Positions 40,592 through 51,254 of a stretch of DNA of 64,000 bases are shown piece by piece (position 1 is the first letter of the stretch; each line of letters begins with the position of its first letter). The position numbers and the translations under genes are program-made. The notes beneath the pieces are model-generated. The model had not been told where the DNA came from and searched no databases. It was given only the letters and a program-made list of their open reading frames with translations. Location: assembly GCA_934045075.1 (NCBI GenBank), contig OW203722.1:19506986-19570985 (forward strand), given 5' to 3'. The DNA is from Yponomeuta sedellus. Lineage: Eukaryota > Arthropoda > Insecta > Lepidoptera > Yponomeutidae.

Positions 40592-43444
40592 ATGGATATA
40601 TATTATCAAAACGTCAGAGGCATTAGAACGAAAACAAATGATATTTACAACAACATCTTACTAAGCAACTACAAGGTAATTGTACTAACGGAGACTTGGT
40701 TAAACTCTAGCATATGTAATAGTGAATTTATCGACGATAGATACATCGTTTATCGAAGGGATCGTGATAGTACTCAAAATACGAAAAAAGATGGTGGTGG
40801 TGTATTAATAGCTGTATCTCGCAATATAGAGTCTTATCGTATTCAGAACTGGGAAACAGAATGTGAAGACCTTTGGGTTAAGCTGTCTTTCAACATTGAT
40901 AACTTTGTACACCACTTCTTTATATGCGCTGTGTATCTTCCACCTCCTGTTAATTTAGATACACTTACGAAATTTTTAGATAATGTTAACGACAACGTAA
41001 TGAACGGTGATAATAATGTGATAATGTTGGGTGATTTTAATTTGAATTTTATTACGTGGGAAGAAACACAAAATGAGACATATACAGTTCCTACTAATTA
41101 TAATAATAACCTGGGTTATGCTCTTGTAGATTTTATAAGTGTTAATAATTTGTACCAATTTAACAATATTAATAACTGTGATCGTAAAAAATTAGATCTT
41201 ATTTTAAGTAATGTAGTGAATGCTTGCGTAACGCAACCCCTAGATCTTCTCAGCAAACTTGACCAAAAGCACCCTAATCTCCTGCTACACTTATCGTTAA
41301 ACAACGTAAAGCACTTACACACCAAACCGCGTACTGATCATAATTTCTATAAAGCGGATTATAGCAGTATTATAGCTGAACTTAACGCGATAGACTGGCA
41401 TACTTCATTAAGCAAGTACGATGATGTGGATCAGATGGTGTCATTTTTTTATGATAAATTGAAAACGTTTATAGACAAATTTGTTCCTAAGAGGAAAAAA
41501 AGAAATTCAAAATATCCACAATGGTACAGTGTCGCACTTATTAAGCTAATTAAAGAACAAGACAAGTTAAGAATCAGATTTTATAGATATAATAATCCAA
41601 GAGATAAATTAGAGTATGACTTACTGCGCAGCCGTTGCCACAAGTTAACAAATATATGCCTTAGCGAGTACAAACGCAAAATAGAATCTAACCTCAAGAC
41701 GAATCATAAAATATTTTGGAGTTACATAAAAAATAAGAGGAAGACCGAATCATCTTTTCCTACCCACATGCATCTTAATAACTCAACTGGCGAGACTGGA
41801 CCAGAAGTAGCCAATCTATTTGCCACTCACTTCTCCTCCACATTCTCATCGAGTTCAATCCATCTCCCCACAGACATATCTGCCCGAATAAACAGTTCTC
41901 TTGGCCATTTAGTAATTTCCGAAAAAGACATACAGTTAAAAATTAAAAAAATAGATATCTTTAAGGGTCCCGGTCCTGATGGCATTCCACCGCTTTTTAT
42001 AAAAAGATGTGTACTATCCTTGACTTATCCATTGTGTATTATTTTCAATAAATCATTAAGCGAAGGCAAATTTCCCGAAGCATGGAAAAAGGCAAGAATA
42101 TTACCACTACACAAAAAAGGCGATAACTGCAATATACAGAATTATAGACCTATATCTATCCTCTGCTGCTTTTCCAAACTCTTTGAATCAGTAATTTGCC
42201 CTACAATCACCAGTCACATTGATCAAAGCATCAGTGACTATCAACATGGATTTAGAATGGGCCGATCCGCTGAAACCAACCTGGTATCATTTATTTCGGA
42301 TGTGTCACAGCATGTTGATGCCGGACTCCAAGTGGATACCATTTATACTGACTTCTCTAGCGCATTTGATAAAGTCAATCACTCACTTCTTATCGCTAAA
42401 CTTGAAGCCAATGGTATTCATGGATCACTGCTGAACTGGTTCAAGTCATATCTTGAAAGGCGCACCCAGCTGGTATTGGTTAATGGCTATGAATCTCGAT
42501 TGTACTATGCTGACTCTGGAGTACCTCAAGGTTCTCACCTGGGGCCGGTTCTTTTCTCACTTTTCATAAATGACATTGTATCACAACTTGTACATTCCAA
42601 ATGCTCTTTATTTGCCGATGACCTAAAATTGTTCAAACCTATAAACTGTCCCGCCGACGCTTACCTCCTTCAAAGCGATCTCAGCAAACTTCAGTTGTGG
42701 TGTACAAACAATGGCATGACTTTAAATGCTCAAAAATGCTACCATATTAAATTTACTAAAAAGAAAATGCCCCTAGCCTCTTCCTACAAAATTGGTGATG
42801 ACACTCTGGTTGAGGTCACCGAAATAAAAGACCTAGGTGTCACCATGGACTCCAAATTAACTTTTATTCCTCATGTCAACAACATTACTAAAAAAGCAGC
42901 TCAGATGCTGGGTTTTATTAAAAGAAATTCTAACGGTTTCAGTGTTCGCTCTAAAATACTTTTGTATAATGCTTTAGTTCGCAGCCATCTTGAATATTCA
43001 TCTACAGCTTGGAATCCATCATACACTGTGCACTCCCAACGTCTTGAAGGTATTCAAAGATCATTCACAAGACATTTAGCTTTCGTTTCATCAGGCATAT
43101 CTTGTAGATGCCCTTATGCACAACGACTACAATTTTTCAATATGCGATCTCTTAAAAGTCGTCGCACTAAGCGTGACCTTACTTTTCTTCACAAATTAAT
43201 AAATGGTAACATATCCTGCGGTAACATCTTAGAACACGTATCTCTTACAGTGCCTTACAAATACCCTCGTCAAGCTATCAGTAAAATACTATGTGGTCCC
43301 TATAGTAAAACTAACACCGGTGCTGGCGCACCTATAAACAGAATGTGTCAAAGCTACAACTATATAATTTCTAAAGATCCCAGCATAGATATTTTTTGTG
43401 ATAAAATTAACATATTTAAGTCAAAAATAAGTAAAGTTATTTAA
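40592..43444 (+). CDS. LINE ORF2: AP endonuclease and reverse transcriptase
   Basis: 950 uninterrupted codons. The N-terminal endonuclease shows N7 (YYQNVRGI), E34 (LTETWLN), the LGDFNLN motif near 147 and KLDLILSN. The usual SDH box near its end reads DQKHP, a possible change at a catalytic position. RT motifs follow in order: GPGPDGIPP (~458), ARILPLHKKGD and NYRPIS, YQHGFRMGRSAETN, YTDFSSAFDKVNH, GVPQGSHLGP and the catalytic FADD at 674-677. The C-terminal part, KDLGVTMDSKLTFIPHV and YNALVRSHLEYSS, is standard for Jockey/CR1 proteins. The protein nicks target DNA and copies its RNA there. Confidence 0.9.
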   Translation: MDIYYQNVRGIRTKTNDIYNNILLSNYKVIVLTETWLNSSICNSEFIDDRYIVYRRDRDSTQNTKKDGGGVLIAVSRNIESYRIQNWETECEDLWVKLSFNIDNFVHHFFICAVYLPPPVNLDTLTKFLDNVNDNVMNGDNNVIMLGDFNLNFITWEETQNETYTVPTNYNNNLGYALVDFISVNNLYQFNNINNCDRKKLDLILSNVVNACVTQPLDLLSKLDQKHPNLLLHLSLNNVKHLHTKPRTDHNFYKADYSSIIAELNAIDWHTSLSKYDDVDQMVSFFYDKLKTFIDKFVPKRKKRNSKYPQWYSVALIKLIKEQDKLRIRFYRYNNPRDKLEYDLLRSRCHKLTNICLSEYKRKIESNLKTNHKIFWSYIKNKRKTESSFPTHMHLNNSTGETGPEVANLFATHFSSTFSSSSIHLPTDISARINSSLGHLVISEKDIQLKIKKIDIFKGPGPDGIPPLFIKRCVLSLTYPLCIIFNKSLSEGKFPEAWKKARILPLHKKGDNCNIQNYRPISILCCFSKLFESVICPTITSHIDQSISDYQHGFRMGRSAETNLVSFISDVSQHVDAGLQVDTIYTDFSSAFDKVNHSLLIAKLEANGIHGSLLNWFKSYLERRTQLVLVNGYESRLYYADSGVPQGSHLGPVLFSLFINDIVSQLVHSKCSLFADDLKLFKPINCPADAYLLQSDLSKLQLWCTNNGMTLNAQKCYHIKFTKKKMPLASSYKIGDDTLVEVTEIKDLGVTMDSKLTFIPHVNNITKKAAQMLGFIKRNSNGFSVRSKILLYNALVRSHLEYSSTAWNPSYTVHSQRLEGIQRSFTRHLAFVSSGISCRCPYAQRLQFFNMRSLKSRRTKRDLTFLHKLINGNISCGNILEHVSLTVPYKYPRQAISKILCGPYSKTNTGAGAPINRMCQSYNYIISKDPSIDIFCDKINIFKSKISKVI

Positions 43445-43677
43445 AATTTAGATTGTTTAACATTTAGATTGTCTACGTTCCAGAAGTTGATTTTTGTTTT
43501 TAATTATTTTTTGATTAAGTTTTAAGGTTTTTAGTTTGTGTTCCTTACTTTTAAGTAATTTTCCAGTGTTGCTATATTTAATGTCGAACGCTGTATACAT
43601 TCCATTGGGTGCACAACAGACTTGTTATGTCAAATTTCAATTTCGTATTCTATTTGTGTAGCCCTGCCTATGTATCT

Positions 43678-43680
43678 TAA

Positions 43681-43711
<31 letters not shown>

Positions 43712-43712
43712 A
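43678..43712 (+). repeat. (AATA)n tail of the LINE
   Basis: Eight TAAA/AATA units close the LINE 3' UTR. Sequence after it belongs to the MULE right half. Confidence 0.75.
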
Positions 43713-44105
43713 AGTGGAAAATACTTGTATTTATAACTATTTATGCAATATTAATTTGACTTTGACTTGACATTAGAGATTAAATCATCTATTTTGTTGC
43801 GCAAAGAGTTTATGCATTAGAAAGGTTTGTGTATTTTCTGTAGTATTCATTCATACAAACCGAACAAGACGTTAAAATCTATAAAAATATGAATTACACA
43901 TCTAGGACAATTTGCACTTCGGACAGTATCGCTGACTTTTTTACCCATCGAACTATAAGGAAATACAGATCGTCGTAGTTCGATTGATCGAACAACAAGG
44001 ACTTAAAATTCCTGATAGTTCGATTAAACCAAATTGATCGAACTACAAGGAATTACAAATCTTCGTCGTTCGATTGATGGAACCATAAGGAAATAAAATA
44101 TCTCG

Positions 44106-44151
44106 TAGTTCGATTAATCGAACTGTGCGATCGAACCTGGCGGCCGGAAGG
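44106..44151 (-). repeat. MULE right TIR
   Basis: The reverse complement starts CCTTCCGGCCGCCAGGTTCG and matches the left TIR through TTCGATTAATCGAACT. The target duplication follows directly. Confidence 0.85.
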
Positions 44152-44344
44152 CGCGATTCCATCTTCTTCGCGTGAGACGTCTATTTTATTTGCGCGTATA
44201 CCCCTGGAATGACATTGTAATGCTATTGCTTTGTAGACTACAAAATCGAGGCAAATATCAATCATTGGCGTGCTTATTTCATTCTATTGAAAAACTATGT
44301 AAATATTAGGCTCTAGGGCCGTCGTTGCCCTTTTAGTCCCAAAA

Positions 44345-44440
44345 CTAGTTCATCATCATCAGCCCATCGCTGCCCACTGCTGGGCATAGGCCGTTTCCCC
44401 CAAATGCCATCTCTCACGGTCAGAAGCACAAGGTCTAGCT
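44345..44440 (-). pseudogene. RTE-like LINE C-terminus and (ATG)n tail
   Basis: The minus strand reads DRERWHLGETAYAQQWAAMG then TGA and GATGATGATG. AYAQQW plus the (GATGAT) tail identify an RTE-class end. Confidence 0.6.
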
Positions 44441-45510
44441 AAACGTTTTGTCCCACTATCTAGCAGCGGCATCTCGCTTTGCGCGGTAAAATAAAGCAAG
44501 ATGGCGCTAGCCGATAATGGAATTAACTTTTATCGAGACACTGTGGTGTCTTAGCTGGCCTGCCGAAAACTATCTCACCGAGGTCAAACTCTTCCGTAAT
44601 ACAAATTTCAATTTCGTTCCAATAAAGCCCAATGTACTCAAACGGAGCACAAAGGGCCACATTCATCAGATAATCTTCATGTAGTCAAATAAATAGCCCA
44701 TTTACGAGGGGAGATAAAACCTAACCCTTTCGAAAGAGGCCAATCGCTTACCTTATTAGGAGATACGTTTACTTCGTGCAACTGCTTCTGCTCAGTGTAC
44801 AAGCTAAAGTGTCTTCTATTACTTTCTAATAAGGACGTTTCAATACCCAAAACTCACGTTTGGTATGTCAGTACGTCAGCTACCATTGTTGTGGATTCGA
44901 CAAAAATAACTTGAACTTCATAATGACGTGTTTCTTCTTACAGCGGTGTGTTATTATTGAGCGGCGCGGTGGGTCAACAAAGCTGGTTTCTAAGCGATCT
45001 GCCACTTGTGTTGATATTAACAATGCACATGCCTACGATTCAAGTCCATTTAGATGATTGCGTTGTAAAAAATAACGGCTGTATAAATCGAGTACTTTGG
45101 TAGAATTAAGATCTTGAATTCGTGTGGTCTATTATAAGTGTGTGCCTTTGATCGGCAGCCAATTACCTACCTAATGACATGGCCAATAACAAATAAGCAA
45201 ATAAGACTTAAAGTTGTAAATATACAACTGATTATTAAAACTACAGAGTGATTTAGAAATCGTTAGCAATATTTAGAGGGAATGTTCTCTTCATTGTGAA
45301 ACCGGTATTAATGATGATTTACCAGTAATGCTAAAACAAATTTGCAAAGAACTTTAAACTTCTGAATTTGAAGTGGTGAATGTGCCACAACGTTGAAAAA
45401 TGTTTTCTAATATGTGAAATGCTTAGAAGTCATCCACCATCACTCTTCATTTGTTTGTTTGAAGCATTTGTATATGCGCCAAAATAAAAATATATTGCCC
45501 GAGCCATAAC
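44441..45510. other. nothing recognised
   Basis: Non-coding; no repeat family identified. Confidence 0.35.
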
Positions 45511-45862
45511 ACGCTCGTCGCCTAGTCGAACCGAGTGATTGGAATCAATCACTTGATTTAAGCAACAACAGGCGCGGTCAGGTAAAGTATGAGTGACCGT
45601 CCCGTGACTACAGCAAGTGGCATTTTTCCGAGCGCTTCCAAGCTTCGCAAGGCACGCTAAGCCGTTTGTGCCGGCTGTCATGTAATGGCAGTCTTTAAGC
45701 CATGTCAGAGGCTTTATAGGCTGCTTGATAACTTCAGACAGTATAAGGCCCGCCACTGTCTTACAATCCTCCACCAACCCGGACGTGGCCCCCGTGGTGG
45801 AGTACAGCCTAACCTTCCTGTGCGATGAAGAAGAGACCCGTGCCCCAGCTGTGGGGACATAC
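45511..45862 (+). repeat. 5S-derived SINE
   Basis: CGCTCGTCGCCTAGTCGAAC head, AAGCAACAACAGGCGCGGTC and GTATGAGTGACCGTCC as the 5S-like block, and an end of GTGGGGACATAC. Near full length; no clear TSD seen. Confidence 0.65.
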
Positions 45863-45949
45863 TATTTTATTTTTATTTTATTGCTCTATGTCCTGATATT
45901 GTTTGTGTATGCCTAAATAAATTAATTATGGGTAATGAAAAAAACATCT

Positions 45950-46387
45950 TTACCCGATTTTTAATATTAAATTAAAATAAATGTTTTATTTCAGACCGAG
46001 ATCCATATACATTTACATACATAAGTAATTAAGATACAAAATAATACATGTCACAGATTGATTCACAAAATTCTAGCATCCCTAGGAGTTAATCAAATCA
46101 TACATTAAAATTCAAGTATAAGATTTTTACCAATTACATTGTCAATCAATAAGAAATAATTATATTTCAAAAGTCAATTACTAAAAGTCAATTACTGCGC
46201 CTAGATCATCGCCGCCTATGGGGAGGGTCCCGAGTATGTTGGCTACATTATCTCGTTGGATGGCAAGACTTATCATCTGCACGAGGTTAGAGCCTGTTCT
46301 GGAGTCTCTGGTCATGTAGATGAGGCGCGACGCAAGTTCTTTAAAGAATAGACGCGCCACGGGCCCCCATGTTCCGAAATTATGTTT
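45950..46387 (-). pseudogene. retroelement C-terminus and 3' UTR
   Basis: The minus frame 46387-46181 encodes HNFGTWGPVARLFFKELAS, LIYMTRDSRTGSNLVQMISL and AIQRDNVANILGTLP up to a TAG. The pattern W....R.FFKEL..R......D.R.G..L.Q.ISLAIQR.N is familiar to me as the C-terminal end of lepidopteran retroelement proteins, but I cannot name the clade. The following sequence ends in AAATAAAACATTTATTTT-type tail. Confidence 0.5.
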
Positions 46388-46838
46388 CTAAATTACGGTT
46401 AGAATGTCCCCTTGAAAATCGATGAAAGAATTCTAAGTCACCCTGTAGATAGGTGCTTAAACACGTCCTAAAAGTTTACGTAGTCAAACTCTACATCAAA
46501 CACAGGCTAACGTCCCAGTCACGGACCGTTGTAAGGCGTAAAATTAACGAGTCCATGTATAATCTTCACTTAGCATAGCTAAACTAAAATGCCTCTAAAA
46601 ACAGCTTTTACGAGCGGTTACCATTAACTCGTTACGAAAATGTTAATGTTAATTTCTCTATCGTTTTCTTGTCCCATTGCCTCGTTATGGAAATGTTAAT
46701 TTAATTTCCTTGTGTCAAGTAATGTTAGGCGAGCGTGCAGCGACAATTTTGATGAATAATAATTAACAAAATATTAGCACACTTCAAAAGTTACAGATGT
46801 ATCTACATTTAGTTTACTTGTATTTACAAGTCATTATT
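46388..46838. other. nothing recognised
   Basis: Non-coding; no repeat family identified. Confidence 0.35.
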
Positions 46839-46839
46839 T

Positions 46840-47205
46840 GCTTGACAGGATACTCGGTAGTCTGATTAGAGAACGTTGTGGACTGAAAGAGGATGTAGTG
46901 ACTAGAATTGAGAAAGGAATGTTGCGTTGGTTTGGACATGTGGAGGAAGGAAGAAAGATTGACGAAACAAATTAATATATATTGCGAATGTGAGTAGAAG
47001 GGCTGGTAAGGGATGTCCCAGGCGGACATACATCGACCAAATAGGGGATGGAATAGCAAAGGGAAAGATAACAATTATACGGAACCGACGTGCGTGCATG
47101 CAACGACTTATGAACGTTGATAAAGCGAAGGTGACCTGTCAGCATCGTGGCAAGTGGCAGTCCCTGGTCTTTGCCTACCCCTCCGGGATACAGGCGTGAG
47201 GTAAT
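46840..47205 (+). pseudogene. LINE ORF C-terminal region
   Basis: In two frames it reads RMLRWFGHVEEGRK-like, then NVSRRAGKGCPRRTYIDQIG, GIAKGKITIIRNRRACMQRL and MNVDKAKVTCQHRGKWQS with AYPSGIQA before TGA. The order W.GHV, GRPRR, Y.DQI, RRACM, AYP.G.QA matches the C-terminal part of a LINE seen in pieces at 3612, 36836, 56565 and 58900. This is the most readable copy. The (ATGT)n tract begins immediately after it, perhaps from its tail. Confidence 0.55.
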
Positions 47206-47490
47206 ACATGTATGTATGTATGTATGTATGTATGTATGTATGTATGTATGTATGTATGTATGTATGTATGTATGTATGTATGTATGTATGTATGTATGTA
47301 TGTATGTATGTATGTATGTATGTATGTATGTATGTATGTATGTATGTATGTATGTATGTATGTATGTATGTATGTATGTATGTATGTATGTATGTATGTA
47401 TGTATGTATGTATGTATGTATGTATGTATGTATGTATGTATGTATGTATGTATGTATGTATGTATGTATATATGTATGTATGTATGTATG
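47206..47490. repeat. (ATGT)n microsatellite, about 70 units
   Basis: Uninterrupted TATG repeat over about 280 bp with a single TATA interruption near 47468. It produces long MYVC/HTYI frames that are not genes. Confidence 0.95.
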
Positions 47491-47682
47491 CGGGTTTCCT
47501 CACAGTGTTTTCCTACACAATTTGCGTGTGGTATTGCAACTATAAGTTCGAAAATGTACGTAACTTAGAAATAAAACAAAGCCATTGACACATGCCCGCA
47601 CTGGATATCGAACCTGGGTCTCCCGCTTGCGAGTCCATTGTTCTACCCACTGGGCCTCGACCGCTGTGTTTTAGACACCAAA
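47490..47682 (-). repeat. family H tRNA-derived SINE
   Basis: The minus strand starts with a tRNA-like part, GGCCCAGTGGGTAGAACAAT and B box GGTTCGATATCC, then the family body ending GGAAAACACTGTGAGGAAAC. This best copy shows family H is a tRNA-derived SINE. Confidence 0.55.
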
Positions 47683-47794
47683 TTAAAGTGGCTAAAGAGA
47701 AATTGTATAGGTGTTGTACCTTGAACTCTGCCTGACCCGCTAGGTGCCAGCTTGAGTTTATGGATACACCCATGTAAACATGCATACATGCATT

Positions 47795-47858
47795 TACATG
47801 TTGTAGGTGCGATTTGTATTTATATCCATATGAAAACAAATCGTATCTACAACATGTA
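47795..47858. repeat. imperfect 22-bp inverted repeat
   Basis: TACATGTTGTAGGTGCGATT and its complement with one mismatch, 20-bp loop. Confidence 0.6.
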
Positions 47859-47894
47859 TATAACTTACCTATCACTATATTTGTGAAACATTCA

Positions 47895-48429
47895 TTAAGA
47901 GCCTCCGTGCAGTAACTAGCGTCACTAATGGAAAAAAATCGTTTTTTTTAAATCGATTTTTCAAAAAGTTGCAATGCAATCTCTCAATCATATTAATAGT
48001 GATTTTAGGACAAATGGGAGTGATCCTAAAGCAAAAAATATGACAATTAATGTAACCTTTATTTATAAAGTAAAACGTTACTAACTTAATTCCCGATTAA
48101 ACCCGTTTAATATAGAATGTATGAGTATTAGGTAAGTCACTAAGAAATACTTTTGCACAAAATAGTTCTTATAATCACTTAATATTACAAGTGATTTTTA
48201 GGACCCTCAACCGAGAACATGGGAACCGGGACCTGGGATATCTAGTCCGAGTCCTAGTCCGGTCCAGCATTTATGACAAAAATGTAATTTTAAAGCTATC
48301 TTGTCCTAAGTTTTTGGCCTTAGGTTCACGGCTATGGGTCCTCAAAATCATATTCATTGCATTCCAACTTTTTGCCCCGTAAAAAAAGGTACATTTTTTC
48401 TAATAGTGTTACTGCACGGAGCCTCTTAA
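47895..48429. mobile_element. 527-bp MITE with TTAA duplication (piggyBac-like)
   Basis: TTAA at 47895-47898 and 48426-48429. The TIRs GAGCCTCCGTGCAGTAAC and GAGGCTCCGTGCAGTAAC differ at one base and are followed by imperfect homology. TTAA duplication is the hallmark of piggyBac. The termini do not begin with the CCC/CCY common in that superfamily, so the assignment is by TSD only. Non-coding. Confidence 0.65.
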
Positions 48430-49090
48430 GTAAAACAATGAACAAACAATAACGTAATTCCTAACAGGTACGGCGACTATTTGAAGTGGATCCCAAACTT
48501 GTAAAATTCGTCACACTGCTGGTTAAATGAAGTAAGTGACGAAATAACGTAGGCGTGCCACGTCTCTCTATAACTACTCAATTGCTAATGAAAGATATAT
48601 CGGAAGACCAGAGTCTATTAACCTCTCGGTGCGATCAATATGATATAATCATGAGGTCAAGTTTAATTGGCCGCGTAAGAAAATATTTGGACATTTTATT
48701 GGTTATGACAGGTACTTATACAATAAAATATAACACCTCAAAGATGAAAAGGGAGCTTTTATTCGAACATTGAACTTAGTGGGTGATATTATTATATGAC
48801 CACCATTTGGAGACCCTGAAGTTCGTCCATTTTGTTAGACGATAAGAAGACCAGTTGAAGTGTCGACCAGTTACAAGACTATTGACGATTTTATGGGAAG
48901 AGAGAATATCGAATCGAATTTCATGAGTAAGTTGCCTGGAAGTGTTTTATTGAAAGTGGATTTTCTGGAAACCAGTTTTGTTACACGCTATTTTTGCGCT
49001 TTATTAAACTGCACTACCAAATGCACCCGACCAAGGAGGAGAATAGGTAGGCTAGGTACTTAATATGTTTTCGGTGTCAGCTGGCTTGGA
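48430..49090. other. nothing recognised
   Basis: Short open frames at 48555 and 48860 show no domain. Confidence 0.35.
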
Positions 49091-49363
49091 TATATACCTA
49101 ATTTAAAAACCTATTTAGAGGCTAAAAATTTCACCCATGCCGGGATTCGAACCCGCAACCTCTGGCTATCCGTACCAGCGCTCTACCAATTGAGCCAATG
49201 GGCGACTCATCGACGGCATCAGTGAAATTTCGAACCTCTTTACAATATTCTCTGTATTACGTACAGGTAAAAAAATTTTTAGCCTCTAAATAGGTTTTTA
49301 AATTTGTTCCTTAGCACGGGTTAGTGCATTAAAAATAAAAATAGTGTAATTATATACCTAATT
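49091..49363 (+). repeat. tRNA-like SINE twin-primed copy (T7), 13-bp TSD
   Basis: TATATACCTAATT at 49091-49103 and 49351-49363. The inverted part (TAAAAACCTATTTAGAGG to TGTATTACGTACAGG, tRNA-like domain at 49133-49203) is long. The direct part is only the 3' tail from TTTTTAGCCTC onward. The two overlap by about 26 bp. This is the arrangement closest to classical twin priming. Confidence 0.75.
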
Positions 49364-50400
49364 CTAAAAATTTGCATCAAACTGTTCACCTAGAATATAT
49401 ATAAAATAATTTTATACACAGTATACCAAAATTAATCGCAATGAGAAATGCATAACTTTAACGTATTATTTTAAGCTTTTGTTTTGTTATTTGTTTGTTT
49501 GAAAAGTGTTTGTGTTTCAAAAAGTGCAAATAAATAATAATAAAAAAAAAAAATGAGTTGCAAACAAGGATGTGGGTAAAACGTTCTTGGTTGCAAACCG
49601 TCCAGGTATCAACTTTAATAGAGGTACACTTGTAATTCTTCTAAAGGGCCTAATGGCACCAGTTCTATATTATTCAACGGGGACATTAACCTCCAATGTG
49701 AATTTCCGGAGTGATGTATGATCATTCATATTCCAACCTTGATGGCGCAAATATTTCCCTCGTCCCGCATTTGCCGTGTGCCGTTTAGGTCCGTTCCCTA
49801 TAAATTCACAAACATGGTTTTTGTAAAAAGTGTCTAGCTAAGATCACTCTAGCTGCGTCATAGCCCGAGATGCAAAATTGTTATGCGACTAAGAGGTTGT
49901 GAAAAAGTTATTCGTTTCTTTGATCCAATATTCTAATAATCTCTACGTTACAAAAGTAGAGTACGAATAATATAAGGTACCAAAAGAAAAAAAGGAAAAA
50001 ACTATATGATATACTAAAATTAAATGATACCGTCACAGACTGACTGAAACCTGAAAATGGTTCAGTTTGGTTCACGGTTCATAAAAATAACTCAAATACT
50101 GTTTTTTAACTCCATTTTAATATTTTCATAACAATTTTCGGACAAAACTTATTGACCAGCGGTCTCTTAATCAAAGGGTATAAAGATGTGTGAAAATGCT
50201 GGCCTACCCGGAATACATAAAATACATGAAGAAGAAATCGGCAGTAAGGACCGCAGCTAAATGGTTCCGACTCAGTTGCCGAGAAACAATGCTAACAGGA
50301 TTATTTCTAAATGCTCTTGAAAGTTACCGATGATCAACTATAGCAATTTAAGAAAAATATTAAATTAATGCCTTTTTCTGTTTTATAGAGGCCCTGTATC
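49364..50400. other. nothing recognised
   Basis: AT-rich non-coding sequence. Confidence 0.35.
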
Positions 50401-50406
50401 ATCACA

Positions 50407-50606
50407 GTAATATTATAAAGGCGAAAGTTTGTGAGTGTGTTACTTCTTCACGACTAACCGGCGGGAGCGATTTTAATAAAATTTGGTATGAAGTTAGCTG
50501 ACACCCTATCACATAGGCATTAAAACGCTTTACTGCGGGAACATATCTTGTTCCCTTATAAACCGCAGGTAACACCGCGGTTTATAAGGGAACACAACCA
50601 CAGCTA
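50407..50606 (+). mobile_element. non-autonomous Helitron HelA, copy 1
   Basis: TATTATAAAGGCGAAAGTTT near the start, TAGCTGACACCCTATCACAT inside, and a 3' stem GTTCCCTTATAAACCGC with its complement, ending CCACAGCTAG at 50606. Homologous to 60682-60886. Confidence 0.6.
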
Positions 50607-51254
50607 GCAATAGATAATGCTTAAAACAATATAATATACTAATAATACTACATCATCATGGGCTATAATACTTAACTATCACAGATTGTGTGATAAAGCC
50701 AATGATGAGTTAATCAAATAATTAAGAACCAGAAACCACATATTTGAAGTCATTGGGAGTAGCCCCCACGTTTATCAAAATCTCTCACATCGTAGGCAAG
50801 GGAAAATCGTATTTTCAATATTGTTTTCTAGAAAAATACTGTCTACTTGGGAAAGACAGTTGGGGTAACTCTTAAGAAACTTTGTAAACTCTGCGTGGGT
50901 CATCATTTAGGAAAGAAAATATTAGCTCATATACACATAAAGCTGACATTTCGTAAAGATCATAAATTTTGGTAATAGTTGGTTGGTATATAGTTCAAGA
51001 TATATTTTTTCTCCTTATATTTCAGCGAAATGTAGTGAAAACGTGATGAAATTGACATTCCGAAAACGTAAAATATGTTTCAGTAGTAACCAGTAAAGTC
51101 TTTCATCAATCTTCGTTTCCGCAACTCAGAGGCAAGAGGCGAAATAAAGACAAAGTTATAGACTAGGTGAATCTGGTTTTGCAACGATTTTATTTGAGTT
51201 TTTCAATCTCTACTATCTCAAATCGTAGGCCCAACAGAACATCAACCTGTTAGT
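50607..51254. other. nothing recognised
   Basis: Non-coding; no family identified. Confidence 0.35.

Larger units (their letters stand above)
39180..43712 (+). mobile_element. full-length CR1-like LINE nested in the MULE
   Basis: Sharp GC rise near 39190 marks a 5' UTR (CGTCCGACGAGCGTCGATCA and following). Then come ORF1 and ORF2, a 265-bp 3' UTR and the tail TAATAAATAAATAAATAAAT ending about 43711. Both frames are open. A repeated tetranucleotide 3' end rather than poly(A) is typical of CR1-related clades. I see no clear target duplication, which also fits that group. The exact 5' boundary is inferred from base composition only. Confidence 0.75.
37052..44160 (-). mobile_element. MULE DNA transposon with 9-bp TSD, carrying a nested LINE
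   Basis: CGCGATTCC at 37052-37060 and 44152-44160 is a 9-bp target duplication, the size expected for Mutator-like elements. Inside are TIRs of about 46 bp. The transposase gene lies on the minus strand at 37370-38930. Behind the TIRs, both ends carry iterated palindromes of the TTCGATTAATCGAA type (about 37087-37290 and 43945-44120). A complete CR1-like LINE occupies roughly 39.2-43.71 kb, so the MULE without it would be near 2.6 kb. I assign MULE from the transposase domain, TIR length and TSD together. Confidence 0.85.

Noticed and set aside
40976..41325. Minus-strand frames inside the LINE
   Set aside because: Shadows of LINE ORF2, which has clear domain motifs.
47108..47588. Long MYVC and HTYI reading frames on both strands
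   Set aside because: They are translations of the (ATGT)n microsatellite.
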